62,000 nt of DNA from Bolinopsis microptera (Eukaryota > Ctenophora > Tentaculata > Lobata > Bolinopsidae): NCBI RefSeq assembly GCF_026151205.1, contig NC_087075.1, forward strand, positions 432,501-494,500. Direction: 5' to 3'. The notes below the pieces were generated by a model that did no database searches, was not told where the DNA came from, and worked only from the letters and a program-made list of their open reading frames with translations. A program made the position numbers and the translations under genes. This document shows positions 13,560 to 27,533 of the stretch, one piece after another. How positions within the stretch are numbered: the first letter of the stretch is position 1; each line of letters begins with the position of its first letter.

Positions 13560-15400
13560 TGATATACACTCATTGATATCAGTTATAACCTGGTTTCTGG
13601 GAAACTTCTCCGATGGTAATTAGTTGACTATTTTAATTACTCAGCTCCAGGTGCCCAATTGTGCAAGGAGAGTACAAGTTTTTCAATACAAATTTTCCTG
13701 GTTTGTAATAGTCAAGTGCTCTGCATCCACCAGAAAAAACTATCAGGGCACAGAAGTTTTAGTCCCTCATGGTTTGCGAGGGTGTTCAGGATAGAGTCAC
13801 GTCATTTGTACCACACATAAGTACAATGTTTTCACATGAATTGTATTATTTAAGAGTGTCTTTTCTTGATCTGATTGATCCGTTCATTGATTTGCATTGG
13901 CTGTTGGCACCAGGGTTTAGCTGAATACATGTGCCTCTGTGATGTTTGGACGATAGCTTTTCTCCCTCTAATTTGGATGACCATTACTAGAGCTAATGTA
14001 AAGACACACACAAGATTTACCAGAATGTTCTATTGATCTAGGTCTTAGGGGCCGAGGGTTCAGTGTTTCTTAATCTTGACTGAAAATCAGACAGATTAGA
14101 TACGGTTGCGCTGCATCATTAGGTCGCAGAGTTAATGTTATTCTCTGGTTCTCGACTTGATCATGGATAAGGCTGGTGTTCAAAGCTGTGTTATGGGAAT
14201 TGTCTGGTCCATATTCAATATGTCCCATGGGAGAGGGTGAGGTCAGCAATATGAGCTCTAAGTTTGGATCTGAAGCTTAGGACTCTAGTTGCCTAAAAGA
14301 AGATGGTGGAGATCATGGAGCCTGGTGAAATTGACCCTCTCGTCATCGAGTGAAAGGAATTCCTGCTGACCAATTTCTATACTTGGTAATTATAGCACTT
14401 ATTGAAATTTCAATTTTGGGAAAAATGTGAGGATAAGGTTCTAAAAAAAATTAGGACTTTAGGTATGGATTGTTGCTACTGGCTTGTGTATGATAAAGCC
14501 TCATTGTTAGCGTAGGGAAAGTCCCCGTAATATGCAAACTGCCTATTCTCCAAACTTTATGAGTATAGTGGGCTTTCTAATCTAAACTGGCAGTGTCTAC
14601 AAACTGAAAAACTCCTCGACATCAAATCTTGGTATGGATTGATAGAGGTTGGTCACATCATTGTCACCATTTTACAGAGTGTTTGGGATTTTCCAAATTT
14701 GATTAATTTTGCTGAATGTTCACTGGTCTTCTGCTAATTTGGATAGCTCTTGGGTTTAACTCAGAAACACAAGATGCGAGGATGCATATTACTGAGGGGA
14801 ACATTGATAGACAGTTCACAGTGATCAGGTACCTGGGGCAAACACAGGGATAAGTGAAACCATCGCTGAGGGAACTTTGGAGGGCTGCACTGTCCATTCT
14901 GATAAGTGTTTATAGAGAAAAGAAATTTGCCGACCGAAGACTATCATTCTCTTTAATAGAGTTAAACAATTTGAACATTTATCGAGGACAAGAGCCGTTG
15001 ATGGGGATTTTTACAGTATTCCCTCGTTATCTCTGATTGTAATGTCTTGGAGCCAACTGGTTCAGACATAGTTTATCACAAAAAGTTGCTTACTGTTCGA
15101 AATTAGTTAATGATTACAGTTTCTACTTGTCTACATTACAGAAGACAGATGCTGCGAATTATTTTTAGCGATATCAAAAATCTGGAATGAACAACCCTAC
15201 TCTGTGGACTGTAGAATGTTTAAAAATCTCTAAACATTTACTGCCGCCTGCTGTTGATGATTATTCCTAATATTTTAATATTTGTCTGTAATTTATGAAA
15301 CAATATCAAAGTGCACAAGCCGCACACCCACCTTAGATTGTGGACAATTTGAAAACTTAACTTAATTTGGATATATTGTCTCTAGACTCACGATTTTTTT
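13560..15400 (-). pseudogene. LINE copy B, degraded ORF1
   Basis: This is the mirror image of 30390-32250. Shared landmarks include the GATCAGGTACCTGGGGC segment (14823), the CATCGCTGAGGG segment (about 14861) and the GCCGACCGAAGAC segment (about 14928). Read on the minus strand it encodes the same order as copies A and D: a short helical segment, the AlkB-type core and an esterase-like region. Its 5' portion is closer to copy C than to copies A and D, so two sub-families seem present. Confidence 0.6.
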
Positions 15401-15639
15401 GAGATTTTAACAGCAGATCATTTTAATCACCGTATTTGGCCAATTTTACCTTTCAAATTTGAGAGGGGGAAGGGGGAGCTATATGCAAACGTTACGCCAC
15501 GCAAAGAACGGAAATGTCTCCTGCAACTTAGGTCCAGACAGCCCTTTACTTAAGGCCCAGAGGGGGAAACATATATTTTTCAGTTTTCACACATGTGAAA
15601 TGCTATGAGAGGATTTTTATATTAATCTAAATAGCTAAT

Positions 15640-15862
15640 AATTTAATAAATTATTAACAGGCCCCTTAACGTGGGCAAATAATATACAGCTTTATAACTT
15701 ATATAAAACAAATTGAAGTCTATTTACATGTTGTTTAGTGTCTCTTTAGATCTGTTTTGGTCTTTCGTGGGAGTTCCCACCTTTGTTTGGTTGAGAATGC
15801 TCAACATAACATACATGATGGCTTGACTGCTTTATTGACCCGGACAGGCACCGGGGGCAGGG
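15640..15862 (-). repeat. LINE 3'-end repeat, tail copy 1
   Basis: On the minus strand this reads GGGTCAATAAAG, then CATCATG, then a GATCTAAAGAGACA stretch, ending in AT-rich ATTAGCTATTT. The same about 220-base unit occurs at 20870-21105 (-), 24700-24955 (+) and 29905-30150 (+). It is likely the 3' end of the LINE that fills 21.1-24.7 kb. Confidence 0.7.
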
Positions 15863-15869
15863 AATCCCA

Positions 15870-18070
15870 GAGGAGAGGAATAGTAGAAAAAAAAAAACCG
15901 CATCAAACACTGGACCTGCATCCTGGGAAATGAGCACCAAAGTTTGAGGTTAACCTGTTTTGATGCATTTTGATGCATTTTTCTTCTATTGTACTTCTCT
16001 GGCGCAGCAGCTCATTCGCATTTATTATTTACTATTATCGCATATACGTGGAGGAAAACAGTGGCTTAAAGTGCCTCGATGGGGCCGCAAAAAATTGTGC
16101 CCCCTGTTGGCGCCCCCCTCCCCCCGTTTGGACCCCCTTCCCTCAATTTTTTTTTTTTTTTAAATTGCTAACTATATATTTAATTAAATTATTCAAACAA
16201 TATACACATAATATAGCAATGACCCTATATAAAATCTGTAAAAATGGTTACAAATTAAAAAACTGAGGTAAAAAAAAAATAAGAACCTTTGTAATTATAA
16301 ATATAAATCCACTAAATCAACATCACAAACCAAAAAAGCAGTTTAGACCCCCATCCAACTAGAGCCCCACTCCATGGACCTTTTGGGTTTTAAGAGTGTC
16401 TGATCAGTATAAGGTCCAACAATCACTTATTGGTGGGTGGACGGGTCTGGGTACCTCTGTACCCCCTGATAGAGATTTTATACAGGTTCTGAGTAGATTC
16501 AAAAGCAGTCTGCGGTTCTGACAAATGACATCCACATCACAATACGTTGGCCTTCTTTAGGCTATCCTTTCAGCGAGATGTTTTAGAAACTCTGTTGAAG
16601 CCCTCAGTTTGCCATTCCTCTGTAAGTACTGACACCAAGTGGCGTGTAAGTAGCCTTTTCAACATTGAGGGACTCTGTCATTGTACTCAGTTTTTTGCTT
16701 TTCTCGTGAGATTGGTAATCTGTGAGATGCTCCTTGTCACTGTTGGACTGGGCTTGAGGGTGAAAAGTACCCTTACATCTGTGAATGCCCTGTCCAGCGG
16801 CGAACAACGACTCGCACTGATGTTCTGGTCTCGCTACCCATACTGTCTATTTGATCCATGTAGATAGTTCAAGTGTGTGAGGAACGGAGAGAAGTGGGGT
16901 TCTGTTTCAAAGTCTTTGCAAACAGTGGTTAGGGGTTCTTGCTATTGTATCTCTTAGTGAATTGTGTGTCTAAGTGAAACGTTAGCCTCCGATTTTGCAG
17001 GTTATAGTATGGTTGATATGATTTTGATTTCCAATACACAATGGGGGGACTTCTGTTAGCTGTAGACAGTGTACGGTTATATCTGACGTGAGAGGGCATC
17101 AAAGAAATTTTGTTTGTTAAGGACTTAACCCACATGCTTTTAGAGGGAGTGTGGAAACCAAATGGATGCTCCTTTTTCACTTAAGGAGTTCTAATTGCCT
17201 TTGTGTTGATGGGGATAATCCAAATTGGACAAATTCGGGTTTTTAGGAGGATTACGCCGGTAAAATTTCCTTAAAAGTGTGTTGCTAGATAAAAAACGTG
17301 CAGCTTTGCTAGTATCTCAGCTTCAGTTAAGTTTTACAAAAATTGTCTCACATTCAAACGCCGATTTTGCACTCACTATATCAAACCCCGTATTACTTAT
17401 TCCTAGATCTTTTTGCCTTCGGCAGAGAGGGAAAAAAATTCGATAAAAATCTGAGTCACTCATCTAATTGCGAACTCAAATTCATTTAAGCCACTGGATA
17501 AATCTAAAAAGCACTTGCTATCCCTCCAAAATCGAGATTGACCCTACACATCTTACTATATATACACCTGATATCTCTCTGCCTATGAAACATGACTATC
17601 ATTTTAAAAACTTTGATTTAAAACACTCAACCTAAACTAAAACAAATAAAGATTTGTTTTTATTGACATTGCGCATGAGAAGAGAGAAAGAATTCTATAA
17701 AAAGAATGTACTTCTACGTCAGAGGAAAAAAGAGTCTTGTCACATAGACTTAACAACTTCCGGAGGTATGGGCCCACTCTGCTCTGTGTTTGTAGAATCG
17801 TATAATATATCTGAAAGGATAGCTAACAAGAAGACGCTAAGAGCCAAGTCAAAAATCAAATCAGAATACGGATTTTCAAGGTTCGATCTGCTACGTAGCA
17901 CACTTATAGCACTTAAGGGAATCAGAGGAAGAACAATAGCCTGCACCTTGGAATGGGATGACTTGACGGATGGTACTCGTCTAAATTCTTGAAGTTTAGC
18001 GCGCGCCGCTTTCTTCTCGATGCAAGCAAGTGTACGAAGAGCGCGCGCAGGGCCAAACATTAAAACAATG
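15870..18070. other. Arm segment with unrecognised frames
   Basis: This is mirrored by 27.75-29.9 kb. It holds a C-rich block (16096-16140), an A/T-tract junction and two open frames without recognised family (16547-16867 and 17654-17992, both +). The mirrored copies of these frames are broken or differ, which argues against conserved coding. A TTTTGATGCATTTTGATGCA tandem sits at 15957, next to an AGGTTAACCTG motif also seen at other element ends. Confidence 0.4.
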
Positions 18071-18179
18071 GTCATCTGGATGACTTATTTTTCAATCTCA
18101 TACCTCAAAAAAGACGGCTTGAGGTCTTATTAAGTTAGGTTATGTACATTTTATAAATATTTAATGTAGCTATTTTTTT

Positions 18180-20430
18180 GTTAAGTAAAATTTTGCGGAC
18201 GGAATGTCACAGCGGAAACGCCCAATTCACCGCCTCGGCGGGTAGTTTATACAGCTTCACAAGCAAAAGCCACTTTGTCTACTCGCTGTGAGGTGTATCA
18301 GTACCAAGGGTTGGGGTCTCCTTTTTTTCTTTAAAAAATTAAGATTCTGGGTACTAAAATTTTATAAAAGTTTTTCTTACGTTGTCTGATTCCACCGACG
18401 GGCGCGGCTCCCCCTGTTATCGTTGAAACTCTATACGGGGCATCGTTAAATTTACTATTAGCAAAACGGACAGTGGGGGTTCACCGAGTGATACGACAAA
18501 ATAAGTGTATTAAATTCAATATTGATTGAGTGTGGCCCGTGATCACAGAATTTTCAATTTTTGCGACCAGAATTCTCAAATGAGTTGGTAAGTAAAGTAC
18601 GGTATGACTTGTAACGCGATGCGTTACTGTGCCTCGCCGCGCACTTACTAAGGCTTCTCACAGACGAGACGGCGAGATGCGCTTACTGTGCCGCGACGAG
18701 CTTGCCATGAAATTGACATCGTCAATGTGCTTATCCAGAGCCCTGCGCTTGCAAGTGGCGCGCGCCCGCCTCACGGCGGTAACAGCGCGCCCGCAGCGGC
18801 GCCGAAAGACATTGGTTAGGTGAAATCGTTCAATTAAGGTATGACATTTGCAAAGCAACATGTCTCAAATATGAACCACGGACAACCGCAGTGTATACAA
18901 AAAAACCCCAACATAGGTATACTTGTTGACTCTATCCAGGAGCCCTTGCGCTGCCAGTAAGCGCGCGCCCGCCTCACGGCGGTAAAAGGGTCTAGCCATG
19001 ACCACCAAAGATTTTGGCACCACTCCTACAGTGGTGCCAAAATTACCGCGCTTTTTGTTCCTTTCATATTCGAGTGTGTAGCCTTTTAGACTTTGATTGC
19101 GGTATCGTGGTGTCGTACGTCTCTCAGATCGGGTGACAGGGGGGCTGACCATGCCGAAAACCTAATTGATCATGATTGGGTCTGAGGTCATTGTGATTAA
19201 TGAGCCTATGAGGTCACGTGACTATGACGTCACCCGACATTGTCCTCCGTTTCTCGCTCATTGACCAGTGTTGATCTCACGATGTCAAGCCTTTCGCCAT
19301 CTCGCCGATCTGCATTTGTGGTTTGCGCGATGCATTATTGGATTGCGCGCTCGCGACCCAGTCGTGCATCCGCGCGTACAAGACAGGTGTAGCTTCTGCA
19401 TACTTGTGAATGTAGGTGTAAGTACAGCTGGACTTTAGTTTATACCTAATAACCCCTATTCACTGTCACTATACACTTAGAAACCTGAAAAAGTGGTTAC
19501 TGCACATACTGGAGGGAGAAGTCGCCATGACTTAACTGCGCTATCATAGACGATGTATTGTCAGGCACTGCGCACGGCTTGCGCACGAACCTTATTTTCG
19601 GGGAAAGTTCGTGGTAGGTGCTTTCTTGCTTGTGAAACAAGCGCGCCCGAAAGTGCGCGTTAGCACATGGTTAGGTGATGTATACTTTACCTAACATGTG
19701 CTTTCGCGCCAGAGCGGGCGCGGGGACGCTTGTTTTACAATAGCGGTGGCGCGCGCTACTGCAAGCGCAAGGGCTCTGGATAGAGCAATAGTTATTACTG
19801 ACTTTTTGGCCCCCCCCTTGATACATGTCACGTATCCAAATATCAGAGTATATTTAAATAATAAAATAGTTTCAAAAATACCTAAGTAATCACTTCAGCA
19901 GTATTGCACTGTTGGTTATAAACATGAATGCATTAACTGTTTTTGGTTGGCACCGCGCCGCGCGAATCTCAGTCAATTACTCCCATCTTTGGTTCACATA
20001 GGATAATAGGGACACAATAATAGCGTCCCTCTAAAAAGTCGATTTCCTTATTTTATGCCCCTCACAGGGGAGCTGAAACGGTTTTCGATCAAACGGCTGC
20101 CAGGCCCTGTGTAGTCAAACGTCGCAAAAATGTTGCTCTCGTCCTATGAAATCGCCTGCATTATGTAGCCAAGCTCCGCATTATGAATATATGTATTTCA
20201 ATTTTGCATACTGACTTACAAAATGCTGTGATTTCATTGGATGAGGGCAAAATGTTGGCGACATTTGACTACAAATGGCAGCATTTGAATCGAAACCTGG
20301 TTTCGCCCCCTGTGCCCTTTTTCGGCTTCGGGCGGCGCACGGCTTCGCGTGCGTAATGGGGCATTGCAAAAGTTATTGTCAAACCCCTTATTAAGTACTA
20401 CAACATTTGACAAAATACGCGCCCGCACTA
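18180..20430. repeat. GC-rich repeat island, left copy
   Basis: Blocks rich in GCGCGCGCCCGCC alternate with AT-rich DNA. A recurring cassette reads TTGCGCTTGCA, then GCGCGCGCCCGC, then CATGGTTAGGTGA, and appears in both orientations (about 18735-18815, 18935-18990, 19640-19790). The segment near 18850 (GCAAAGCAACATGTC) resembles 46880-46910 beside a mariner-like terminus. This suggests nested DNA-transposon remnants. No gene is recognised. Confidence 0.55.
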
Positions 20431-20439
20431 TTATATTTA

Positions 20440-20865
20440 CAAAACTTGATCAAAAACATTATTATGACCAACATTTTCATATTCAGGTGCCGGTATAAAA
20501 ACCATAAACCATGTTTAAATCAAGTATTAGTTATAAGAATTAAAAAAGGTGTTTATTTGTTCAATTAACGTTGCACCCTGCACACAGGCCATTCAATCTG
20601 TTTGGCGTATTTTCCCATTAGTTAGTTTCCACGTTAGTAGAAAAGTGTGGAGACGAGGTGCGAGAGAAAAAAGTATGTCATTATATATTGGAGCACAGGC
20701 CAAGTGTGATTTTCATTTTAAATTGATGTGATTTTTCTTTTTACATTTAAGTTTATATAGGGTCATTGTTGATAGTCAATATGGTGTGTATATTGTTTGA
20801 TACTTTTTATAAAAAATTTCAACTTTATTGAAAATTTGGTGAATAAGCTTAATTATTCATTATTA
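20440..20865. other. AT-rich arm segment, no gene seen
   Basis: Mirrored at about 24960-25360. It includes a TTTATTGAAAATTTGG stretch and AT-rich runs. Nothing else is recognised. Confidence 0.4.
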
Positions 20866-20869
20866 TTAT

Positions 20870-21105
20870 TAAATCTAAAATAGCTTATAATTTATTAAAA
20901 ATTATTAAACAGGCCCTTAATCGTGGGCATAATATACGCTTTTTAAATTTATATAAACAAATTGAAGTCTATTTTTCCATGTTGTTAAGTGTCTCTTTAG
21001 ATCTGTTTGGTCTTTTCGTGGGAGTTTCCACATTTGTGTTGTGAATGCTCAACATAACATACATGATGCTTGATTGCTTTATTGACCCGACAGGCCCCGG
21101 GGGCA
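20870..21105 (-). repeat. LINE 3'-end repeat, tail copy 2
   Basis: Same unit as at 15640-15862, in the same orientation, about 5.2 kb away. It is followed (toward the centre) by the degraded LINE body. Confidence 0.7.
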
Positions 21106-21109
21106 GAAT

Positions 21110-22690
21110 CCAACACCAGTGCGTTGGACATAGTGTTGTCTGCTTAACGGACGTGTAGAACTAGAGAAGCCGCCATCCCCTTCTACTGCTTTAGCTCGCG
21201 GCAGCATGAGCCCTGTTTCCTGCACTTGGTACCTCTGAAAGTACAGAAAAAGTGTGGTGGATTTCGGGGTCCAGGTACTCCCTCTTGGTTATTTATGGTT
21301 GGTAATATTTCTCTGAGATGTTTGCTGAGTCTGTATTCATGATTTTCTTGTCGGATAATCTGGAAGGAGCATATTTTGTCCCCAAGAAATTCGACTCTCC
21401 TAATGATGCTTTTGTGTGCTGCTTTTTTGTTAACACTTCATCTAGATAGGAATGTGTGTCTGGCCCAACCCTGTTCTTCTTTCAGTTGCAGGTTAACGGT
21501 GTCTTGCACCTCCAGACACAATAGGAGCTGGTGTACGGGAGAATCATGAAGCTGTTACAGAAACGACTGGGCCTCACCACTGCCACCACCACCCTGGATC
21601 TTAGATATTCGCAAAGAAGTGGTGAGCTGCCGTGAATGTTAGTCCATTATTTCGGCTGTCCTGATTTTTGCCTCGTGTTGTGCCCGAATAAAAAGTTGTT
21701 TTTGACTAGGAGCAGGCCCCACCGTTTTTGATCTTGCGATTTTACCCGAGTATTCTTGTCTCCATGTTGTTATGACTGTTCTGCTTGCAGATTTGTTCGT
21801 GCTGTCAATCCAGATCTTATTTTTGTAGCTGTTTGTCTGCCTGGTGTAATAGGCCAGATCCTTGATATGTTGCCTGTGTTAGGTCTATCATTCTGGTTCC
21901 GTTGTGACTTATTTTCTTTCCAAAGGAAGTACTTTTTCAGTGACATTGTTAAGACATGAAAGTTGGTATTCTGCTTTCATTCAACTTGGTAGAGGGTAGC
22001 TGGATAAGAATGTCACCTTGTGTGAGTATTTTGCACATTGAATTTAACCGAGAGAGCTTCGAGTTGACATCAGTGGTGGTAGGTGTGGAGAAGCAAGGTC
22101 GGTTAATTCCCTTGGTGGTTCTGGACTTGATCCAGATATTTTAGAATTATTTTATTCCAGAAGCTTTTTAAATTGATGAGACACTTGTGAGAGCAAATAG
22201 GTGCTGCGTAGGTTGAAACAGTTTAGTGGGACCATTGTCTTAAGGAGGAGTGTAAGGGCTGTAAACGTTTAGACCAGTAGGTGCGGTTAGTTGATTTTGT
22301 TATTAATCCCCACTTTTTTGCTTTCTTTAAGTTTTTGAGTAGGCATGTTTCTTGAAAATGAGGTCCTTCATCTACTAGTACCCCAAGGACCTTCGTACTT
22401 TGAACGTAGTTGTTGCTTTTCCCATTCATTCTTAATTTGCAGGTTTCTGTTCTTCATTATAGGCTGCAGTTTTCTAAGTTTATTGCCTCTGTTTTATTTG
22501 TATCACAGTCACTACATAGCTTGTTTCTTGATGCACACTTGCCGTGGTGGTCACATTACCTTCTGCATTTTTTTCATGGCATCGGAGGTGTTCTCAAAGG
22601 AAATCATAAGTGTACCGTCATCAGCAATTTTGTAGGCAGCTTAGATATCTTTTGACCTCTTCCGGGGTGTTGTTGCGTCATGTCTCGCTA
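21110..22690 (-). pseudogene. Second LINE family, inverted 3' half
   Basis: This is the reverse-strand mirror of 23105-24700. On the minus strand, 22429-22223 gives the stretch after the catalytic box of a reverse transcriptase (KVLGVLVDE, then KKWGLITK). That is the LGxxxD-type motif seen downstream of the YADD box in jockey and CR1 elements. It is frameshifted throughout. Confidence 0.65.
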
Positions 22691-24700
22691 TGTATTTGTG
22701 AAAGCGTGCTAGATAAAAGATTGGACTTTCATGGACATTGAAGGGAACTCTTGATGACGATCAGGAAGGTTTTATTGGAGGTGAGATCAAAACGCGATAT
22801 CTTTTCAGAATGTGGCTAACCTTGAGGGAAGTTAAAACGACAGAAGCTGGCATGTATAGTGTCTTTTCCTGGACTTCGAAAAGGAATTTTGACCAGTGGT
22901 TGTCATTCTTCCATTACTATGTGTCAAAACTATCAACTCTCGGTTATTCAAGGAATTATTCTTAACGTGTGAGACGTTTCTGTTCAACCGGACGATATAG
23001 TCAAATAAAACACTATAAGGAGGAACATAGAAAATGTACCAATATTTGGGGACTACCTCGGGGGGCTGTACCTGCACCTCTCCTCGTTTATCCTTTACAT
23101 AGCTGTCATGACGCCACAACACCCCGGAAGAGGTAAAAGATTAATCTAGCTGCTACAAAATTTGCTGATGACGGTACACTTATGATTTCCTTCTGAGACC
23201 ATCTCCGGATGCAATGAAAAAATGCAGCTTGGGATGTGACCTCATCGGCAAAGTGGTGCATCAAGAACAAGCTAGTAGGAACTGTGATACAAATAAAACA
23301 GAGGCAATAATCTGAAAAAACTGAAAGCTATAATGAAGAACAGAAACCTGCTGATTTATGTATTATGGGGAAATGGCCATCTACTACGTTCAAGTACGAA
23401 GGTCCTTGGGGTAATAGTAGATGAAGACCCAATTTCAAGAATCACATGAGTACTAAAAACTTAAGATGCAAAAGAAGTGGGATTAATCACAAAAATCAAA
23501 CTAACCGCAAACTACGGTCTAAACGGATTACAGCTACTCTCCGCTTAAGACATGGTCTCACTAAAACTGTTCTACGCAGCACCTATTGGCCTTCAACATG
23601 TGTCTCAATCAAAATTTAACAAGCTTCTGGAAATAAAATAATTCTAAAAATATTCTGGATCAGTCCTGAAACCCACAAAGGGAATTAACCGAAACTTTGC
23701 TCTCCACCTACACCACTGGATGTGCAACTCGAAAGCCTCTCGGTTAAATTATGTGCAAAATACCACACAGGTGACAATCTTTCAGCTACCCTCTTTTTTA
23801 TTTTTTTTTTACCAAGTTGATGAAGCAAATTACCAAGCTTTCTTGTCTTAACAATGTCACTGAAAAAAAGTATTCTTTGGGAAGAAACTAAGATCACACG
23901 GAAACCAGAATGATAGACCTAACACAGCAACATTTCAAAGGGATCTGGCCTATTACATCAGGCAGACATAACGAGCTACCAAAAATAAGCTCTGGATGAC
24001 GCATCGAAACAATCTGCAATGCGAACTGCAGTAACAACAAGGAGACCCAAGTACTCGGTGTGATCGCAAAGATCAAATAACGGTGGGCAGCTCCTAGACA
24101 AAAACAACTTTTTATTCGGGCAAAACACGAGCTAAAATTCTGGCCAGCCGAATATGGTACTATCATTCACGGCAGCTCACCACCTCTGTTGCGAATATTC
24201 CGAAAGTTCATGGGTGGTGGCAGTGGGAGGCCTTTCGTTTCTGTAACAGCTTCATTGTTCTCCGTACACCAGCTCTATTGTGTCTGGAGGTGCAAGACAC
24301 AAGTTACCTGCAACTGAAAAGAAGAAATGGGTGGGCAGACTCCCACATTCCTATCTAGCTGAAGTGTTAACAAAACGCAGCACACAAAAAGACATTCATT
24401 AGGAGACGTCGATTTCTTTGGGGACAAATTGATGCTCTCCAGGATTTTATCCGACTAGAAAAGATCATTAAATAAAGACTCTGCCAAACATCTCAGAGAA
24501 ATATTACACCATAAGAACAAAAGAGGGGTATCCTGAGGACCCGAAAATCCACACTTTTCTGTACTTTCTGAGGACCAATGTGGCAGGAAACACAGGGTCA
24601 TGCTGCCGCTGAGCTAAAGCAGTGAGGGGATGGCGCTTCTCTAGATCTACACGTCTGATGCAGACCAAACACTATGGTCCAACGCCACGGGTGTTGGGAT
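22690..24700 (+). pseudogene. Second LINE family, reverse transcriptase
   Basis: Broken plus-strand frames give reverse-transcriptase motifs in the right order: LDFEKEFD-like (about 22870-22895), a GxPxGxxxxPLL-like patch (about 23050-23085), the catalytic FADDG box (23162-23176), then NKTEAII (about 23294) and an LGVIVDE-like patch (about 23402-23425). The first two lie in the unpaired loop of the palindrome, the rest in the right arm. The 3' end is the shared tail at 24700. Many stops and frameshifts are present. Confidence 0.7.
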
Positions 24701-24955
24701 GTCTGCCCCGGTGCCTGACCGGGTCAATAAAGGCAGTCAAGCATCATGTTATGTTATGTTGTGCATTTCCAACCAAACAAATGTGGAAACTCCCACGAAA
24801 AGACCAAAACCGATCTAAAGAGACACTTAACAACATGGAAAAAATAGACTTCAATTTGTTTATATAATTTAAACAAGCGTATATTTTGCCCACGTTAAGG
24901 GGGGCCTTGGTTAATAATTTAATAAATTATTAGCTATTTTAGATTTAATAATAAT
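24700..24955 (+). repeat. LINE 3'-end repeat, tail copy 3
   Basis: This is the direct-strand copy of the shared 3' tail, including CAATAAAGGCAG and GATCTAAAGAGACAC. It ends in ATTAGCTATTTTAGATTTAA followed by an (ATA)n run. Confidence 0.7.
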
Positions 24956-25439
24956 AATAATAACTTAAGTTTTCACCAATTTTTCTAATAAGTTTAAAAA
25001 TTGTTTTTTTTTTTTTTTTATTATAAAAAGTATTCAAACATATCCACACAATATTGAATATCACAATGACCTATTTAAAATATAGGTAAAAGAAAATCTC
25101 TCAATTTAATGAAAATCACATTGGCCTTGTGGATCCAATATATATTGACATCATTTTTTCTCGCACCTCTGTCTCCCACAATTTTCTTCTAAAGGTGAAG
25201 TAACTATGGGAAAATACGCCAAACAGATTGAATGGCCTGGGTGCCAGTGGTGCACGTTAATTGAACAAATTAAACACCTTTTTTAATACTTATATCTTGA
25301 ATTACTTTTTTTAACATGGTTTATGGTTTTTACCGGCACCGGAAGTTGAAAATGGTTTGTAATTATGTTGTTTGATCAAGTTTTGTATTAATATAATTAG
25401 GTGCTGGCGCGTATTGTGTGCCAATTTGTAAGTATCTTA

Positions 25440-27450
25440 GTAGAGGGGGTTGGGAAAGACGTTGCATGCACTTTTGCACGCGAAGCGCGCGCCGCCGAAG
25501 CCGGAAAAAGGGCACAGGGGGGTGAAACCAGGTTTTTCGTTCCAAATGCTGCCATTTGTAGTCAAATGTCGCCAACAGTTGCCCTCATCCAATGAAATCA
25601 CTGCATTTTGTAAGTCAGTATGCAAAATTGTATTCCCATATATTCATATGCGGAGCTTGGCTTACATATGCAGCACGATTTCATTGGCGGAGAGCAACCT
25701 GTTGGCGAAGTTTGGACTACACATGGGCATGGCAGGTTTGATCGGAAAAAAATCCTGGTTTTCTGCTCCCCTGTAGATGGGGCTTATAAATTGAAGAAAT
25801 CGGACTTTTTCGAGGGACGATATTTTGTGGTCCCTATTATTCTATTTGACCAAATTATGGGGAGTATTGACTGAGATCGCGCGAGCGTGCCACCAAAAAA
25901 CGTTAAATGCATTCATGTTTTTAAAACCAAATTGCCATTATTGGAGTTTACTTGATTTTTGAACTATTTTTATTTTTAAATATATCTATGATATTTGGGA
26001 TACGTGGACATGTATCAAAAGGGGGGGGGCAAAGTCTGTATACGTATTGCTTATCCGAGCCCTTGCGCTTGCAGTAGCGCGCGCCCGCTATGTAAAACAA
26101 GGCATCCCCGCGCCCGCATCGGCGACGATGAGCACATGGTTAGTTAGTATACTTCACTAACCATGTGCTTTCGCGCACTTCGAGCGCGCTTGTTTCACAG
26201 TCAAGAAAAGCACTATCACGAACCCCGATAAGAAGGTTTCGTGCGCGCGTTGCGCCTGTGACTGAAACTCGTCTATGTAGCGCAGGTAGTCTTGGCACTT
26301 CTCCCTCCAGTATGTGCAGTAACCACTTTTCAGGTTTCTATAGTGAATAGTGACAGTGTATAGGGGTTAATTAGGTATAAACCTAAAGTCCAGCTGTACT
26401 TACCACCTACATTCTCCATAAAAGTATGCAAGCTCACCAGGTCTTGTAGCGGCGGATGCACTACTGGGTCGCGAGGCGCGCATCCCAATAATGGCTTCTG
26501 TCGCAACCACAAATGCAGATCGGCGAGATGCGACGGATGACATCGTGAATCAAACACTGGTCCAAATGAGCGGGAATACGGAGGACAAGGTCGGGTGACG
26601 TCATTGTCACGTGGACTCATAGGCTCATAATCACATGACCTCAGGACCAATCAAGGATCAATTAGTTTCGGCATGGTCGCCCCTGTCCACCGATCATGAG
26701 GTGACGTACGGACACCTCGTTTACGCAATCAATGTCTGAAAGGCTACACACGTCGCATATGAGGACAAAAAGCGCGGGTAATATTGGCAACACGTAGAGT
26801 GGTGCAAAATCTTGGGTGGGTTCATGCTAGAGACCTTTTTACGCGTGAGGCGGGCGCGCGCTACTGCAAGCGCCAAGGCTCTGGATAGAGCAAAAAAGTT
26901 ATACCTTTGTTGGGTTGTAACCACTGCGGTTGCCGTGTTTCATATTTGAGACATGTTGCTTTGCAAATGTCATACCCTTAATTGGCGATTTACCTAACCA
27001 TGTGGCTTTCGCGCGCTGCGGGCGCGCTTGTTACCGCCGTTGAGGCGGGCGCGCGTCCACTGCAAGCGGCAAGGGCTCTGGGTAGAGAAATTGACGATGT
27101 CAATTCATGGCAGGTCGGGCGGCACAGTAGCGTTCTCGCCGATCTGCTGTGAGATGCCTTATTAAGTGCGCGCGAGGCACAGTAACGCATCGCTACAAAG
27201 TCATACCGTACTTACTTTACCAAATCATTTGGAGATTTCTGTCGCAAAACTTGAAAATCTGTGTTCACGGCCACAACTCATCAATATTGAATTTGTATAC
27301 ACTTATTTTTTGTTTGTATCCACGTCGTGATCCCCCACTGTCGTTTTGCTATAGTAAATTTACGAGGCCCCTATGAGTTTCAACGATACAGGGGAGGCCG
27401 CGCACGTATCCGGTGGTTCATACATACGTTGAAAAAACTTTTATAAAATT
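25440..27450. repeat. GC-rich repeat island, right copy
   Basis: Mirror of 18.2-20.4 kb, with the same GCGCGCGCCCGC cassettes (about 26060-26130, 26840-26890, 27005-27075) and CATGGTTAG/CTAACCATG pairs around 26130-26170. No gene is recognised. The longest frames are broken in the mirrored copy. Confidence 0.55.
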
Positions 27451-27533
27451 TTGTACCAGATCTTTATTTTTTAAGGAAAAAAGGGAGACCCCCAACCCTT
27501 GTAGCTGAGACACCTCACTGCGAGTAGACCAAA

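Noticed and set aside
16547-16867. 106-codon plus-strand frame as a gene
   Set aside because: The mirrored copy near 28.9-29.25 kb is broken, and no family resemblance is visible.
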